Assembly (NCBI GenBank): GCA_032871835.1
Contig: CM065300.1
Location: 65,979,192 to 66,043,191, forward strand
DNA length: 64,000 bases
Direction: 5' to 3'
Source: Dipteronia dyeriana
Taxonomy: Eukaryota; Streptophyta; Magnoliopsida; Sapindales; Sapindaceae
Below, piece after piece: positions 38,840-50,976 of the stretch. Made by a program: the position numbers and the translations under genes. The number at the start of each line of letters is the position of its first letter. Position 1 is the first letter of the stretch. The notes beneath the pieces were generated by a model. That model searched no databases, had not been told where the DNA came from, and saw only the letters and a program-made list of their open reading frames with translations.

Positions 38840-41321
38840 ATGGATAAGAAAAAGGTAGCTGTTCCGCTTGTGTGCCATGGTCACTCTAGGCCTGTAGTGG
38901 ATCTCTTCTACAGTCCGGTCACTCCAGATGGGTTCTTCCTCATTAGTGCTAGCAAGGGTAAGCATCTCTTTTCGCTTTTCGGTGTTCGGTTTCATAATTT
39001 ATTTTCAATAGTAGAGGATATTTTTAATTACCGGTTATCATAGCTTGATTTGGAATTTTATTCTGACTATGCTAATTCTATAATAGCCCTGGATAGGTTT
39101 AAATGTGACTGATTATGTTCAAGTTACTATCAATGTTTGAAATATGGAAAACGACCATGATATTTCCGTATTTTAGGGGTACCAATATGGATATGTAGTG
39201 TAATATCTTTTCTGCAATATATCAAGGAGATATTTCCGTAAAATATCGATATCGGTAAACATGTAAAGCCAGAAATTGACGATATTTACACGTTCGTGAA
39301 TATATAGAAAACTATACAATTTTTTTGTCATATCAAGATGGAAGTCCCACTGTTTGACAATCCTATAGCCTGTATGATAAAACTATTAGAGACTAAAGTT
39401 TTAATGGAAGATTTTCAATTTTATATGGCTCGTATGTGAATTATATTCATATTTATACCATAAGTTATTAGATATTATATGTTTTGGGACAAAAAAATTT
39501 GTTTTTTGTTAGATTATTGATTATCATAACCTTTTTTTTTTTTAAGTTTCATTTAAAATTTATATGTTTTTAGAATTTTAGCCAAATTTAGTACTTTATG
39601 TAAAATTTATATTTCCGTCGATATCGCCACAAAATCGTGGTATCCATATTTCCATCAATATCGATATTTTCATCCTTGGTTACTATATTAACTAACCATA
39701 TCTTGGCCTCAATGGATTGATGTTAAGATGTGGCCATTCCCCACCGTGAAGATGATTGGCATTTGAAAAATTATAGCGATAATTTCATGAAGTTATTGAG
39801 ATGCATCATGCATATGTGGATATGTTTTAATTAAATGATTCATCATTTGATTTGTAGTGAGTATAATAATTATTCTTTTTTCTAAATATGATTTTTTTAA
39901 CTCGTGTGATTCAGACTCTAGTCCAATGCTCAGAAATGGAGAAACTGGGGATTGGATTGGGACATTTGAAGGGCACAAGGGTGCTGTGTGGAGTTGCTGC
40001 TTGGATACCAATGCTTTACGTGCTGCATCTGCCTCTGCAGATTTTAGTGCGTACGTAAATGACCCCTTATAGTCTCTTTTCGAATCTTGGGATAGTTATG
40101 AAATTGCTTGTTTTTGGGTGAATTTGGATATTTTTGTTTGAACTTTTCCATCTGCTCTCCATAACCTAGTATCATTTGATGACTCTTAAACTGCTAAAAG
40201 GTCAAACATGTAGGAATTAATGCTTATTGATTTACATGACCTTGAAGGATTTCCAAATCTATTGAGTATGGGGCAGTCTTTTGATGTACTTGTAAATGAT
40301 GCTGGGCTTAGAGACATCCTTTAACAATTCCTTTCTTTATATATATGTAATTTTAGAGCATTGATAAGTTTGTTTTCGTACATAAATTGCATCACATGAA
40401 ATTTGCACCAAACTTACATGCAGGAAAGTATGGGATGCATTATCGGGGGATGAGCTGCACTCATTTGAACACAAGCACATTGTTCGAGCATGTGCTTTTT
40501 CAGAGGTAAAGTTGGTTTTTAGTTTTGCTATCTGTACGGGGGATCATTTTGAAAGCATGGATTCCTTTTCATTTCTTGGAGTATTTCTGTACCCCATGTT
40601 TCAGATTTAAGTTTATGCACAATAGCTTGAAGATGAATGTACTAATTTTGAGTGTTAAAATTTATTTTGTGGATTATTATGAATCAAGTCATGATACTGT
40701 TTACCTCAGCATTTCATTTGGCTTTTAATATTTTTAACATATGTTTGTAATACTTGAATTTGGGGAAGGTGGATGGGTATTTGTCAACACCATACTTTTG
40801 CTTATTTGTGCATCTAATATTAAGTTTTTCAATTTGGGAACAGGATACACACCTTCTACTCACCGGGGGAATGGAGAAAATCCTCCGTATTTTTGACCTG
40901 AACCGTCCAGATGCACCTCCAAGAGAAGTGGATAGATCTCCTGGTTCAGTCAGAACTGTTGCATGGCTTCATAGCGATCAGACAATCTTAAGCTCTTGCA
41001 CTGATATGGGAGGTGTCAGGTATGTGTGTCTCTTCTGCATAACTCCTCATTAAGCTGTAACTTAAATGATGGGTCGTAGATAGTTGATAAATAAAGCATA
41101 ATGCATGGGATCAGATGACTGAAGCCGCATCCAACTTGTGGGAGGCACAGGGATCAAATCTTAGGGCATCTAGGTATGAGCTTAAGATGACTTGTGAATT
41201 TGAGGTATGTGGGCTGTGGGGTTTAATAATTTTTTTAACTGAAGGGAAAATGAGACAGGATTTATTGCTTGAATGCTAGTTGAGTCACATAAAGTTTTGG
41301 CTGACGGAAACATCTAGGGAA

Positions 41322-41370
<49 letters not shown>

Positions 41371-42430
41371 TTAATGCTTGAATGCTAATTAAGTCAGATC
41401 AAATTTGCAATGACAAGTTTTCAAGTGTGTCGGATTATAAATTAAAATACATTTATTCTCGTAATATTGATTATGAATGTGGTCCTAGGACTGCATAGGA
41501 TATATTACTTGCCTTAACATTAGCTAAATTTATTAGTATCTCTACAGGTTATGGGATGTAAGAAGTGGTAAGATAGTCCAAACACTTGAGACCAAGTCAT
41601 CTGTGACCAGTGCTGAAGTGAGTCAAGATGGCCGTTATATCACAACTGCTGATGGTTCTACCGTTAAATTCTGGGATGCAAACCAGTAAGTTTCGGCAAG
41701 AATGACCTTTTTATTGAGCCAAATTCCTCCCTTATATTGTAACACAATATAATTAATTTTTTCTTCTCCAGTTTTGGGTTAGTGAAGAGCTACAACATGC
41801 CATGCACAGTAGAATCTGCTTCATTGGAACCCAAATATGGGAATAAGTTCATTGCTGGAGGAGAAGACATGTGGGTGCATGTTTTTGATTTCCATACTGG
41901 TGATGAGATAGGTATGTGCTTCAATAACGTTGATCTATTGAAAGAAAATTTTAATGGAGCATTTGTTATGGATATACCGATCTACTATTTTTCTTCATCA
42001 CATTTGTTTCCCACGCGATATTTTCAATTGATAATCTGAATTTTATGCATGTTTGTTCATTCTTTAGGGTTGTAGATGCTGTTTCTTCAATTGATTGTAA
42101 CATCTTATAATAATTTGTTCAGGCCTTTTTGTTATTGCTATTGTTAATAATTTATATCTGGATGCAGCCTGCAACAAGGGTCACCATGGTCCTGTACACT
42201 GTGTGCGCTTCTCACCGGGCGGGGAATCATATGCCTCAGGATCCGAGGATGGAACCATTAGAATATGGCAGACAGGTCCTTTGACTCTTGAAGATGGCGA
42301 AGCAATTACAGCCAATGGTTCAACTGCAAAGGCAAAGGTGACCCCAGAAGAGGTTTCCCGCAAGGTTGAAGACTTGCAGATTGTGGATGAGGGGAAAACT
42401 AAAGAGAAGGGTGAGGCCGGAAACAATTAA
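38840..42430 (+). CDS. WD40-repeat protein, STRAP/UNRIP-like
   Basis: Seven exons on the plus strand: 38840–38957, 39915–40050, 40424–40505, 40844–41019, 41548–41685, 41772–41911 and 42168–42430. All introns are GT–AG and the total is 1053 nt, 350 aa, close to animal STRAP. The start is ATG 38840 ([20 protein letters not shown]). WD repeats are visible as GH...W/D blocks: [25 protein letters not shown] with [21 protein letters not shown] with [19 protein letters not shown] and [13 protein letters not shown] with IRIWQTG. A Lys/Glu-rich tail follows. Animal STRAP (UNRIP) works in SMN-complex/mRNP assembly and in TGF-beta receptor signalling; the latter pathway is absent in plants. The plant role is inferred only as a beta-propeller scaffold. 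Intact; intron 1 holds a MITE. Confidence 0.93.
39131..39678. mobile_element. hAT-type MITE (548 bp) in intron 1 of the STRAP-like gene
   Basis: Perfect 8-bp target duplications GTTACTAT flank it (39123–39130 and 39679–39686). The left end CAATGTTTGAAATATGG and reverse complement of the right end CAAGGATGAAAATATCG are imperfect inverted repeats. The interior is full of ATATTTCCG and GATATCG words and codes for nothing. It is too far from splice sites to break the gene. Confidence 0.85.
41325..41366. repeat. (GA)21 microsatellite in intron 4 of the STRAP-like gene
   Basis: 42 bp of uninterrupted GA dinucleotides on the sense strand. Confidence 0.97.
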
Positions 42431-43919
42431 CTTGGCCAATCATATTGCTCATTGTTTTTGCAGCATGATGTTTAGTTCTAGATCATCATCATCGCCATCA
42501 TACACAGAGAGACAAAAACAAATTTTGTGTAATGTCTAGTGAATGTTGTTGCATTAAATAGAGATAGTATGGACTTAGATGTTGTGTACAAGTTCTAATT
42601 GTCTCTGAAATTAAATGTTATGCCTTTTTAATTAGATTTTAAAGCAGTGTATATAGTGGAGAACAACATTGATCTGAACTGGGTGTTCATGAGACTTCCA
42701 AGGAGTTGTTTACTTGTTTCCAAGTATCCAACTCAAGTTATGAACAGTTAGGCAGTCAGCCCAATAAAAATACATATTTTCAAACATACGTGCTATGATA
42801 ATTGTGTTATTTTGTTTTTTCTACTTCGGTTGTGCATTTTCAGGTTGATACCCTATTGTTAAGACGATTACAGGTTTTTGTTATATTGACCGTTAATCCT
42901 CTTGAAATGGAAAGAGTGTATATTATATCCTTTCTATGATATTTTCCGTTTAAAATCACGTTGACAATTAAATTTAAAAGACCAATATTATAAAAACATA
43001 ATTAAAAAAAATAATAAAAAAAAAAAAAACCTCTCCCCAAACGACTCTCTCTCTCTCATCATTCTCTCTCCCAAGCCTAGAAATCTCTCTATCTCCAACC
43101 ACCACCAATCTCTCTTGCCTCTCTAATTCCCTTCTTTCTCTTTTGTCGTCTCTCTCCAAACAAACCCACAACCAACCAGGAACAACCAAATCCAAGAAAC
43201 ACCCCCGCCACTAGCAAGTAGCAACCAAATCAATCGAGAAGGAGAGAAAAAAAAAAGACAAATGCAGATGTGATGAGATACGAGATCGAATCGAGTTAAA
43301 GATGAGATGTAGATGTGATGAGATGTGATGAGATGTGAGAGGTTTGGATTGAGGGTGGTGCTTATGGTTGATTTCGATTTTGGTTTTCGACTTATGGTTC
43401 TTGATTGGCTTTAGTGGTTTGATTTATGGGTTTGTGATGATTGTAGGGTTTCTGGAAATCTGATGAGGGGTGGTGATATCTGGGTTTGATCTTTGTTGCA
43501 AATGAGAGATTGTGGGTTTACCGATTGTGGAAATGGTGAGATATGTCACCTTTTTATGTGTGTTGTAATGATGTCACCGTTTTAATAACTTAAGTTTAAA
43601 AGGCACCTATTATGGTGAACTACTCAAATTACCCTTAAATAATCTATTTTTATTCTCATTGTGCTTCTATCTACACTTTGAAAACGATAACTCCTCTCTC
43701 TCCAAAATAGTTGTCTGAAAATCGATCTACAACTCATCTCTCTCCAAAAAACTTGTCTCTCTCCAGATTCTGTTAAAAAAAATAACATATGTTTGTGATC
43801 TTCTTTTATACATTATCATATATTTCTGTGTGGTTTAACAATATATTCATTCGTTATAATTTGTTGTCTCAATCTTTGTATGAACATGTATAAACATTTA
43901 GTCTCCAGATTCTGTTCGA
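42431..43919. other. 3' UTR and CT-rich intergenic region
   Basis: The start holds the STRAP-like 3' UTR. From 43005 a poly-A run and a CT-rich block (43030–43150) resemble the block at 11985–12180 and may be part of another small repeat. The open frame on the minus strand at 42974–43195 is low-complexity Arg/Glu from the CT bias. No gene recognised. Confidence 0.45.
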
Positions 43920-44236
43920 GACTTTTTAAAAATACTTCGAGCCTTTTTTATTAGTGTCCGAGCTATTTTGATATGATTTTGGGTTTTTTTATACTCTTCC
44001 AAGTTTTTTTGATTTGTCTTCGAGTTTTTTTGTCAGAAAAGCTCGAATCAAGTAAATAAAAGCTCGGGCACTTGGCAAAAAAGCTTTGGCACTTGGTAAA
44101 AAAGCTCGATTCGAGTTTTTTTGTCAAGTGCCCAAGCTTTTTTTTAATGTGTTCGAGCTTTTTTACCAAGTGCCCAAGCTTTTTTGCACTTGATTCGAGA
44201 CTTTTTGCCAAGTGCCCGAGCTTTTTTTTAACTTGG
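43920..44236. repeat. Palindromic AGCTTTTTT / GCACTTGGC repeat array
   Basis: Blocks such as GGCACTTGGCAAAAAAGCT recur in both orientations (for example about 44067–44106 forward; 44153–44180 and 44188–44230 inverted), forming several overlapping stems. The Lys/Leu-repeat open frame on the minus strand (43963–44211) is a by-product of the array. Confidence 0.75.
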
Positions 44237-45865
44237 TAAAAAGTCTCCTAAAATTATACTATTGTTGGTAGTATAATTAATATTAAAGACTATATTTGAT
44301 AAGTAGATAAATAAAATGAATTATTTATCTAATCAAATTATGAAGTCTTTAATATGGTTACAAATACACTATTGAGTTGGATTAGGAGTCTTGGTGTATG
44401 AAATAATTCTTTTTGGAAAAGGATTCTTGCTCATCAAGTAAAACTACCTAAGGGTAGAATTCTTCTTTGAAAATGATTCTTAACCACCAAGTAAATTCAC
44501 CTAAGGAAATGATTCTTAACAACCAAGTAAATCCTTCATAGGAATGAATTTATAATCCTAATAAATTTCAAGAGAAGAATTCGGTCAGCCATATATATAT
44601 ATATGTAGGGAATTTCGGCCGGCCACAAAGCTATCTAAGAGATAAGATTTCGGCCAGCCCTAGTTCATTTTGGAGAGAAAATTCAGCTACCATAGAATTT
44701 TGAGGGAGAAAAAATTGTTTTTGCTCTAGAAAAAATTCGATCAACTCTAAAAAATAATATGAGATTCGGAAAAGAAGAAAAGGAAGATAGAACGTTTAGT
44801 TTTCGATAGTACACTAGTAGCCTTTACATTAAAAGGTTTTGTGTACAACAACGAATCAAGGTTCACGCGAGTTTAAATCAAATTGATTGATAATTCACAA
44901 GTGACCTAACGTTCTTTGTTTTCTTCTTGGAGGATTATTATGACTAACAAAGAGAAAGATTTTGTTTGTTTCCATCCTTAGGTATACAATTTAAAGAAAG
45001 GGAGCTCACACTCCTAGGTGATTCACATTCGTGATTGGATTGGAAGATCTTGCGGATTTAATTCGGCGCTTGTCCAATCGTCACGAGAAAAAGGTACGAC
45101 ACTTTTTATATACATCAATTAATCTAGGGTTAAGGTTCTTATTACTTAAAAGGGAAATTTTTTATTTATACCGAGTAAATATTCTTAGGAAAGGATTTGT
45201 GATCCTATATATATCTCCTGAGAATTTCAACCAGCCCTAAGCAATTGCAAGAGAATATTTCGGCCAGCCTTAGTTCAATCCAAGAGAAGAATTCGGCCAG
45301 CCCTAGTTCTTTTCGGAGAGAGAATTCGGCTACCATAGAATTTTGAGGGAGAAAAATCTGTTTTTGTTCTAGACAAAATTCGATCAACTCTAGGAAATAG
45401 TGTGAGATTCGGCAAAGAAGAAAAGGAAGAAAGAACGTTTAGTTTTCGATAGTACACTAGTAGCCTTTACATTAAAAGGTTTTGTGTACAACATCGAATC
45501 AAGGTTCACGCGAGTTTCAATCAAATTGATTGATAATTCACAAGTGACCTAACGTTCTTTGTTTTCTTCTTGGAGGATTATTGTAACTAACAAAGAAAAA
45601 GATTTTGTTTTTTCCATCCTCAGGTATACAATTTAAAGATAGGTAGTCCACACTCCTAGGTGATTCACGTTCGTGATTGGATTGGAAGATCTTGCGGATT
45701 CAATTCGGTGCTTGTTCAATCGTTGCGAGGAAAAGGTACGATACTTATTATATACATCAATTAATCTAGGGTTAAGGTTCTTGTTATTTAAAAAGGGAAA
45801 AATTTTATTTATATAGAAACCCTAATTTCTAATTTTCACGCTTCCGCTACTCGTATTTTCCCTAT
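44237..45865 (+). repeat. 5'-truncated Copia LTR, plus orientation
   Basis: Homologous, in inverse orientation, to the 3' two-thirds of the LTR at 47616–49890: both have GTAGTATAATTAATATTAAAG, GGATTAGGAGTCTTGGTGTA, GTGATTGGATTGGAAGATCT and the end TTTTCCCTA. The first part of the LTR is missing. It ends at about 45865, where instead of a primer-binding site a gag fragment in the opposite orientation begins. Confidence 0.75.
44650..45830 (+). repeat. ~640-bp internal tandem duplication of the LTR
   Basis: The segment starting at CGGCCAGCCCTAGTTC (44651) through GGGTTAAGGTTCTTATTA (about 45145) recurs from 45294 to about 45785, offset about 643 bp. Shared words include CTACCATAGAATTTTGAGGG, TTTTCGATAGTACACTAGTA and GAGGATTATT. 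The single-copy LTR at 47616–49890 has this segment only once. Confidence 0.8.
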
Positions 45866-46090
45866 AGTCACTGCCTCTCTCTTAGTCGTCATGGACTTTA
45901 TAGCAAACATTTCCTCTAGAGACATCAATATATCGACATCATACTTCCTTCCTTCGTGTTGCTGTTATAACACGTCGGAGATGGTGACCGTAATGTAACA
46001 TTTAACCATCTCATCTGAAGTTACTCACTACTGATACTCGTCTCTTTGCACCTTAGTAGAGTTTTCATTAGGAGTAAGTGGTTTAGGAGT
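45866..46090 (-). pseudogene. Copia gag fragment (UBN2-like)
   Basis: The minus strand reads, with one stop, a SDEMVKCYITVTISDVL-like block followed by a YDVDILMSLEEMF-like block, matching the conserved middle of Copia gag. It belongs to the element whose 5' LTR is at 47616–49890. It is cut at 45865 against the oppositely oriented LTR. Confidence 0.6.
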
Positions 46091-47597
46091 GGATAGAACG
46101 AACTTATGCTTTTTCAACTTGCAACAACAACCCAATATTCCTTTTCCATATGACATAATTATCATCAGTTTAAGTATTATCTTTTAGGATGTTTGATTAG
46201 GGATGGGGTAGTGATTTATTTTTAATAACAAAAATTATATAAGTAAACAATCATTATAAAGCACTATCGAATATTATCTTGAATTAAATAAAATAATTCA
46301 ATCGTAAAAATTCAACGGTGATCCAACACCCATAAATGTCACGCCTCCTTTGGGAGTTCGCACCATTTACTAGTTGGATTAAATCCCACCTAATTGTTAA
46401 CATAACAACCAGTGTTTTCAATTTTAGCCTTGCAATTTTATTAACAAGAACTCTTTGGAGGATATTAATAAAATCATATTGAGTGTGTTACCAAGTTATC
46501 GACCTTCAATATAATCCCTCACGAATATCCCTTCTTTGGGAGTATATATCGTTTGGGTTAATTTTCTAGTCTATCCTTGTAAGGAAGTATCTTGCTAAAT
46601 TTGATTCATGAATACCCATTGGAGGGTTATTACACGAAACATAAAGCTCAACTAAACTTGGCGGCCGTAGGTGTTCCGAAACACCTTCTCCCACTCAATT
46701 GTTTAAGGCGTGTGGTCGAATTCTATAGAATGATTTACCAAGTTATCTAGATGCCAATTAGATACCTAAATAATTCAATGCATGTTCATACCAAAAGAGA
46801 TATATGAGTGGCACTCATATTCTATATGATATGTTATCAAACAATGACAAACATTGCAATATTCACAAAAATATAAATAGCTACAATTTAGGTTCATCCT
46901 AGAAAAACAAGTAAATTACATATGTCTTGTAATACAAAAATCTCCTTTCTTGGCGAACAAGTCTTCACGCTACCATCGTCTATTTGGACACCCATCGGCT
47001 GCCTCCCATGAGCGTGCACACCCTTGGCTCCATGAAGGGCTGCTGTGCGCAACCCATGGGATCAATAGGGCTGCCATGTGCAGCCCATGGCATCCATTAG
47101 GCTGCCGTGCGAAGCCCATGCCATAAAAATCGTGGTTGTGCGTTCATTCGCACGCACGATTGTTGCTATGGCGCGTACGATCTCAAACTTGTTCCGATTG
47201 CTTCCAATTTTTCAAACCTTCGAGACTTCAATACTTGAATGTATTACAGAAGAATTTTAAATAATAAAATACTACAGTATTTTAATACAATAAGGTGCAG
47301 GTTTTTTTATTACAACAACAAAATATAATAAACTTAGCAACTACCAAGAAGGAAATTATGGCGATGATATGCCACCCTTCTTGTTACAATCCCAAAATAA
47401 AAATACATTGAAATTTTATGACCAAAATTGAGCAATAACAATCCACATAATAATACATACATACATATATATATATACATTCCAATATAAATATATATAT
47501 GCGAATACCTAGAGTGTCATCTCATTCTAAAACATGTATAATCACAATAAAAAGAAAAGGGTTCACGTATATATACATCAATTAATCAAGGGTACAA
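46091..47597 (-). other. Untranslated leader of a Copia element
   Basis: Lies between primer-binding site and gag on the minus strand. It has no clear coding region. A short array with repeated GGGCTGC...GCAGCCCATGG words is at 46995–47130. Confidence 0.55.
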
Positions 47598-47613
47598 CCA
47601 GGCTATGATACCA
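47598..47613 (-). other. Primer-binding site of a Copia element
   Basis: The minus strand reads TGGTATCATAGCCTGG two bases after the LTR end, nearly the initiator tRNA-Met complement TGGTATCAGAGCC used by plant Copia elements. It fixes the LTR end at 47616 and the element's minus orientation. Confidence 0.88.
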
Positions 47614-47615
47614 AT

Positions 47616-49890
47616 TGTAGGGAAAATCGCACAACAAAAGTATGAAATTAGTGTTTGGTATATTTTAAAATTTTCCCTTTAAAAGAAAGAACCTTAACCC
47701 TAGATTAATTGATGTATATTAAAAGTATCGTACCTTTTTCTCGTGACGATTGAACTAGCGCCGAATTAAATCCGCAAGATCTTCCAATCCAATCACGAAC
47801 GTGAATCATCTAGGAGTGTGGGCTCCCATTCTTTAAATTGTATATTTGAGGATGGAAACAAACAAAATCTCTTTCTTTGTTAGTCACAATAATCCTCCAA
47901 GATGAAAAACAAAGAACGTTAGGTCACTTGTGAATTATCAATCAATTTGATTGAAAATCGTGTGAACCTTGATTCGATGTTGTACACTAAACCTTTTAAT
48001 GTAAAGGCTACTAGTGTACTATTGAAAACAAAACAATCTTTCTGTCTTTTCCTCTTTGCCTAATTTTTCACACACCAATCTTTAGAGTTGAAAGAATTTA
48101 TCTAGAGCAATAACCAAATTCTCTACGCTTAAAATTCCCATTTGGCTGAAATTCTCTTCTTAGAATAAGGTAATGGCCGATTTTTCTCTCTCTTTAAATT
48201 TGCTTTGGCTTGCATGAATTTTAGAGCTTCAATTCTAGTCTTGGTCGAAATTTAGAGGTAGTATATTTAGGATCATAAATCCTCTCCTAAGAAGAATTTA
48301 CTTGGTGGGCAAGAATCCTATCTTTAGATGGATTTACTTGGTGACCAAGAATCCTTTTCAAAAAAGAATCCTTTTTTACACCAAGACTCCTAATCCAACT
48401 CAAATAGTGTATTTGTGACCATATTAAAGATTTTCTAATTTGACTAGATAAATAATTTCTTTTATTTATCTACTTATCAAATATAATCTTTAATATTAAT
48501 TATACTACCACCAAAAGTATAATATTAGGAGACATTCTCCTATTAGGAAAAAGATTTTGACATTTAATTAAATAATTAATTAATTACCAAATTAATTAAT
48601 TTCCATTTAATTAAATAATAATAAAATAAAAAAACTATTTTATATAGCCTTGCCGCCCAACACCTATACATGAGCTAAATATTTTTTTCTTTATTTTATT
48701 AAATCCATTTAGACCTTAATAAAAAGTTCACATGTGAACTAGACCCATTTTTACAAAAAGAAACAAGTCCACATGCCTTAATACAATTCTAAATGGACCC
48801 ATAAATTGATCCGGTAGAATATATCAAGTGATCCATGCAAATTCGTGTGGATTGTGGAACTTGGCGAGATATCTAAATTTAAACTCCAATAGACATAACC
48901 TAATCCCAATCAACAAATTATTCACTTAGGTCTGATCTATTAATTTTAGTTCATTCCACTAAAGAACTAAAATTGAACTCTTAAATAAAGATTGAATAAG
49001 TTAATATTACTCATTCATACCCTAGACAACTTTATTGGAGATAGTGTATCCTCGTGAAAAATACCAGTAATCGCCAAGAGCTCATAGATCGCCTATAGCT
49101 CTCCAAGTTACCATATTTACTCGTATTACCACATTTTGAACTTGGATATTTTGACTTGTCCTAAAGCCATTTTTCAATAGACACTATTGAAAACTTTACG
49201 TTAAGATTTAATTTCCAATACCTCAAAATATCCATATGATGCTATTTTACTCACATTTAATAAATGGAGCCATGATGCCCATATCTATAAATGAAGTCCT
49301 CTATCGATTAACAAATGAATACCACCAAACTATCGAGGATAGACTATGCTATATAATCGTACTCACCGATAGCTCAAATGATAACACTTGCAATCATAAG
49401 TCCATCATTTATCTCAGGATTCAGATAGACTCTCCGATTGTTCTGAAGTGAAAACTTTTATCCACTGCACTGACGGTTGTGGATAAATTAATTCACTGTG
49501 ATCCTATTCAATGCACCTAGTGCACTAAATTCTTTTATCCAAAGACACCACACTTTGATGATTTTAGACTCATCATAACACATTTGATCCCACTCAAATG
49601 CTAGCAAAAGAATCTACAACTTTACCAAGACAAATGCACCCAACCTTTATCTTAAGTTATGAATATTGTTCAAGACTAACTAAAGAATTGTGTCTACCTC
49701 ATACATATCCAGATGCATGAACAATTTTTCTTTTCTCATAGTCTTTTGACCTTATGATTATTTACTTTTGATAATTATAATAATTTAACTATAAACTCTA
49801 TAAGATTTGTTAAACTAGAAATCACTTTATTAATATGAAACGATTGTCAAAAACATTATTACACTCTTGCTATTGAGCATAATCCTAACA
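47616..49890 (-). repeat. 5' LTR (2.3 kb) of a Copia element, minus orientation
   Basis: On the minus strand it starts TGTTAGGATTATGC and ends GATTTTCCCTACA, directly followed by the primer-binding site, so the ends are well supported. The partner 3' LTR in the same orientation was not found in the window; only the inverted, truncated copy at 44237–45865 is present. It cuts into the reverse transcriptase of another Copia at 49891. Confidence 0.82.
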
Positions 49891-50976
49891 ATCAAAACCT
49901 ATGGCTTCGAGCAGAATATCGTTGAGCCTTGTGTCTATAAGCACATCATTGACAAGAAAGTAGTTTTCTTGGTCCTATACGTAGATGACAACCTACTCAT
50001 TGGAAATGATGTGGGAGTGTTGTCTGATGTAAAAGGATAGAGCTAGCCAATTCCAAATGAAAGATTTGGGAGATGTGAGTTATGTTCTAGGGATCCAACT
50101 TATAAGAGATAGTAAAAACAAACTCATATCACTATTTCAGGCATCGTATATCGACAAGATTCTTGTATGATTTTTGATGCAGAACTCTAAGAAATGTATT
50201 TAACCTTGTAGGCATGGAGTTCACTTGTCTAAGGAACAGTGTCCTAAGACACCTCAATAAGTTGAGGATATGAGACATGTACCTTATGCATTAGCAGTAG
50301 GTAGTCTCATATATTCTATGTTATGCACGAGACTGGATATTTATTATGTAGTGGGAGTAGTCAAAAGGTACCAGTCCAACCTAGGATTAGATCATTGGGT
50401 TGCTGTCAAGACCATTCTCAAGTATCTTTGGAGAACGAGAAACTATATGCTAGTGTATTCCTAATAGGATTTTATCCCATTAGGATACACAAATTCTGAT
50501 ATTCAGTCAGATAGAGATTCTAGAAAATCCATATCTAGATCAGTATTCACCCTAGATGGTAGAGCCATTGTGTGGAGACGTATAAAGTAATCTTGCATTG
50601 CTGACTCCACCATGGAAGCCGATTATGTAGTTGTTTGTGAAGCTAATAAAGAGGCTGTTTAGCTCCGTAAGTTCTTGAGTAATTTGGAAGTTGTTCTAGA
50701 TCTGGATAAGGCCATTACCCTTTATTGTCATAATAGTGGTGTTGTGGCTAATTCCAAAGAACCAAGAAACCACAAGAGAGGGAAGCATATAGAGAGAAAG
50801 TATCATCTCATCAGAGAGATAATGCAGAGAAAAGATGTGATCGTCACCAAGATAGCCCCACAGGATAATCATGTTGATCCATTTACGAAGACCTTACTGG
50901 CTAAAGTGTTTGTGTGTCATCTAGAGGGTCTAGGGTTACAAGACAAATCTCATATGCTTTAGTGCAAATGGGAGAT
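49891..50976 (+). pseudogene. 3' half of a Copia pol (RT C-terminal part and RNase H)
   Basis: Reading starts inside RT with TYGFEQNIVEPCVYKH, then VLYVDD (catalytic YVDD near 49975–49990). A block for QFQMKDLG in a shifted frame, LSKEQCPKTP-like and GSLIYSMLCTRLDI follow, then RNase H with NSKEPRNHKRGKHIERKYHL (50675–50962) and the C-terminal Copia motif KIAPQDNHVDPFTKTL. Frameshifts and stops are frequent. A TGGGAGA polypurine tract precedes the LTR at 50977. The 5' half was cut off by the LTR insertion at 49890. Confidence 0.85.

Noticed and set aside
42974..43195. Minus-strand Arg/Glu-rich frame next to the STRAP-like gene
   Set aside because: Comes from CT-rich low complexity; no conserved domain.
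43963..44211. 82-codon minus-strand frame with KKL repeats
   Set aside because: Direct product of the palindromic AGCTTTTTT array, not a gene.
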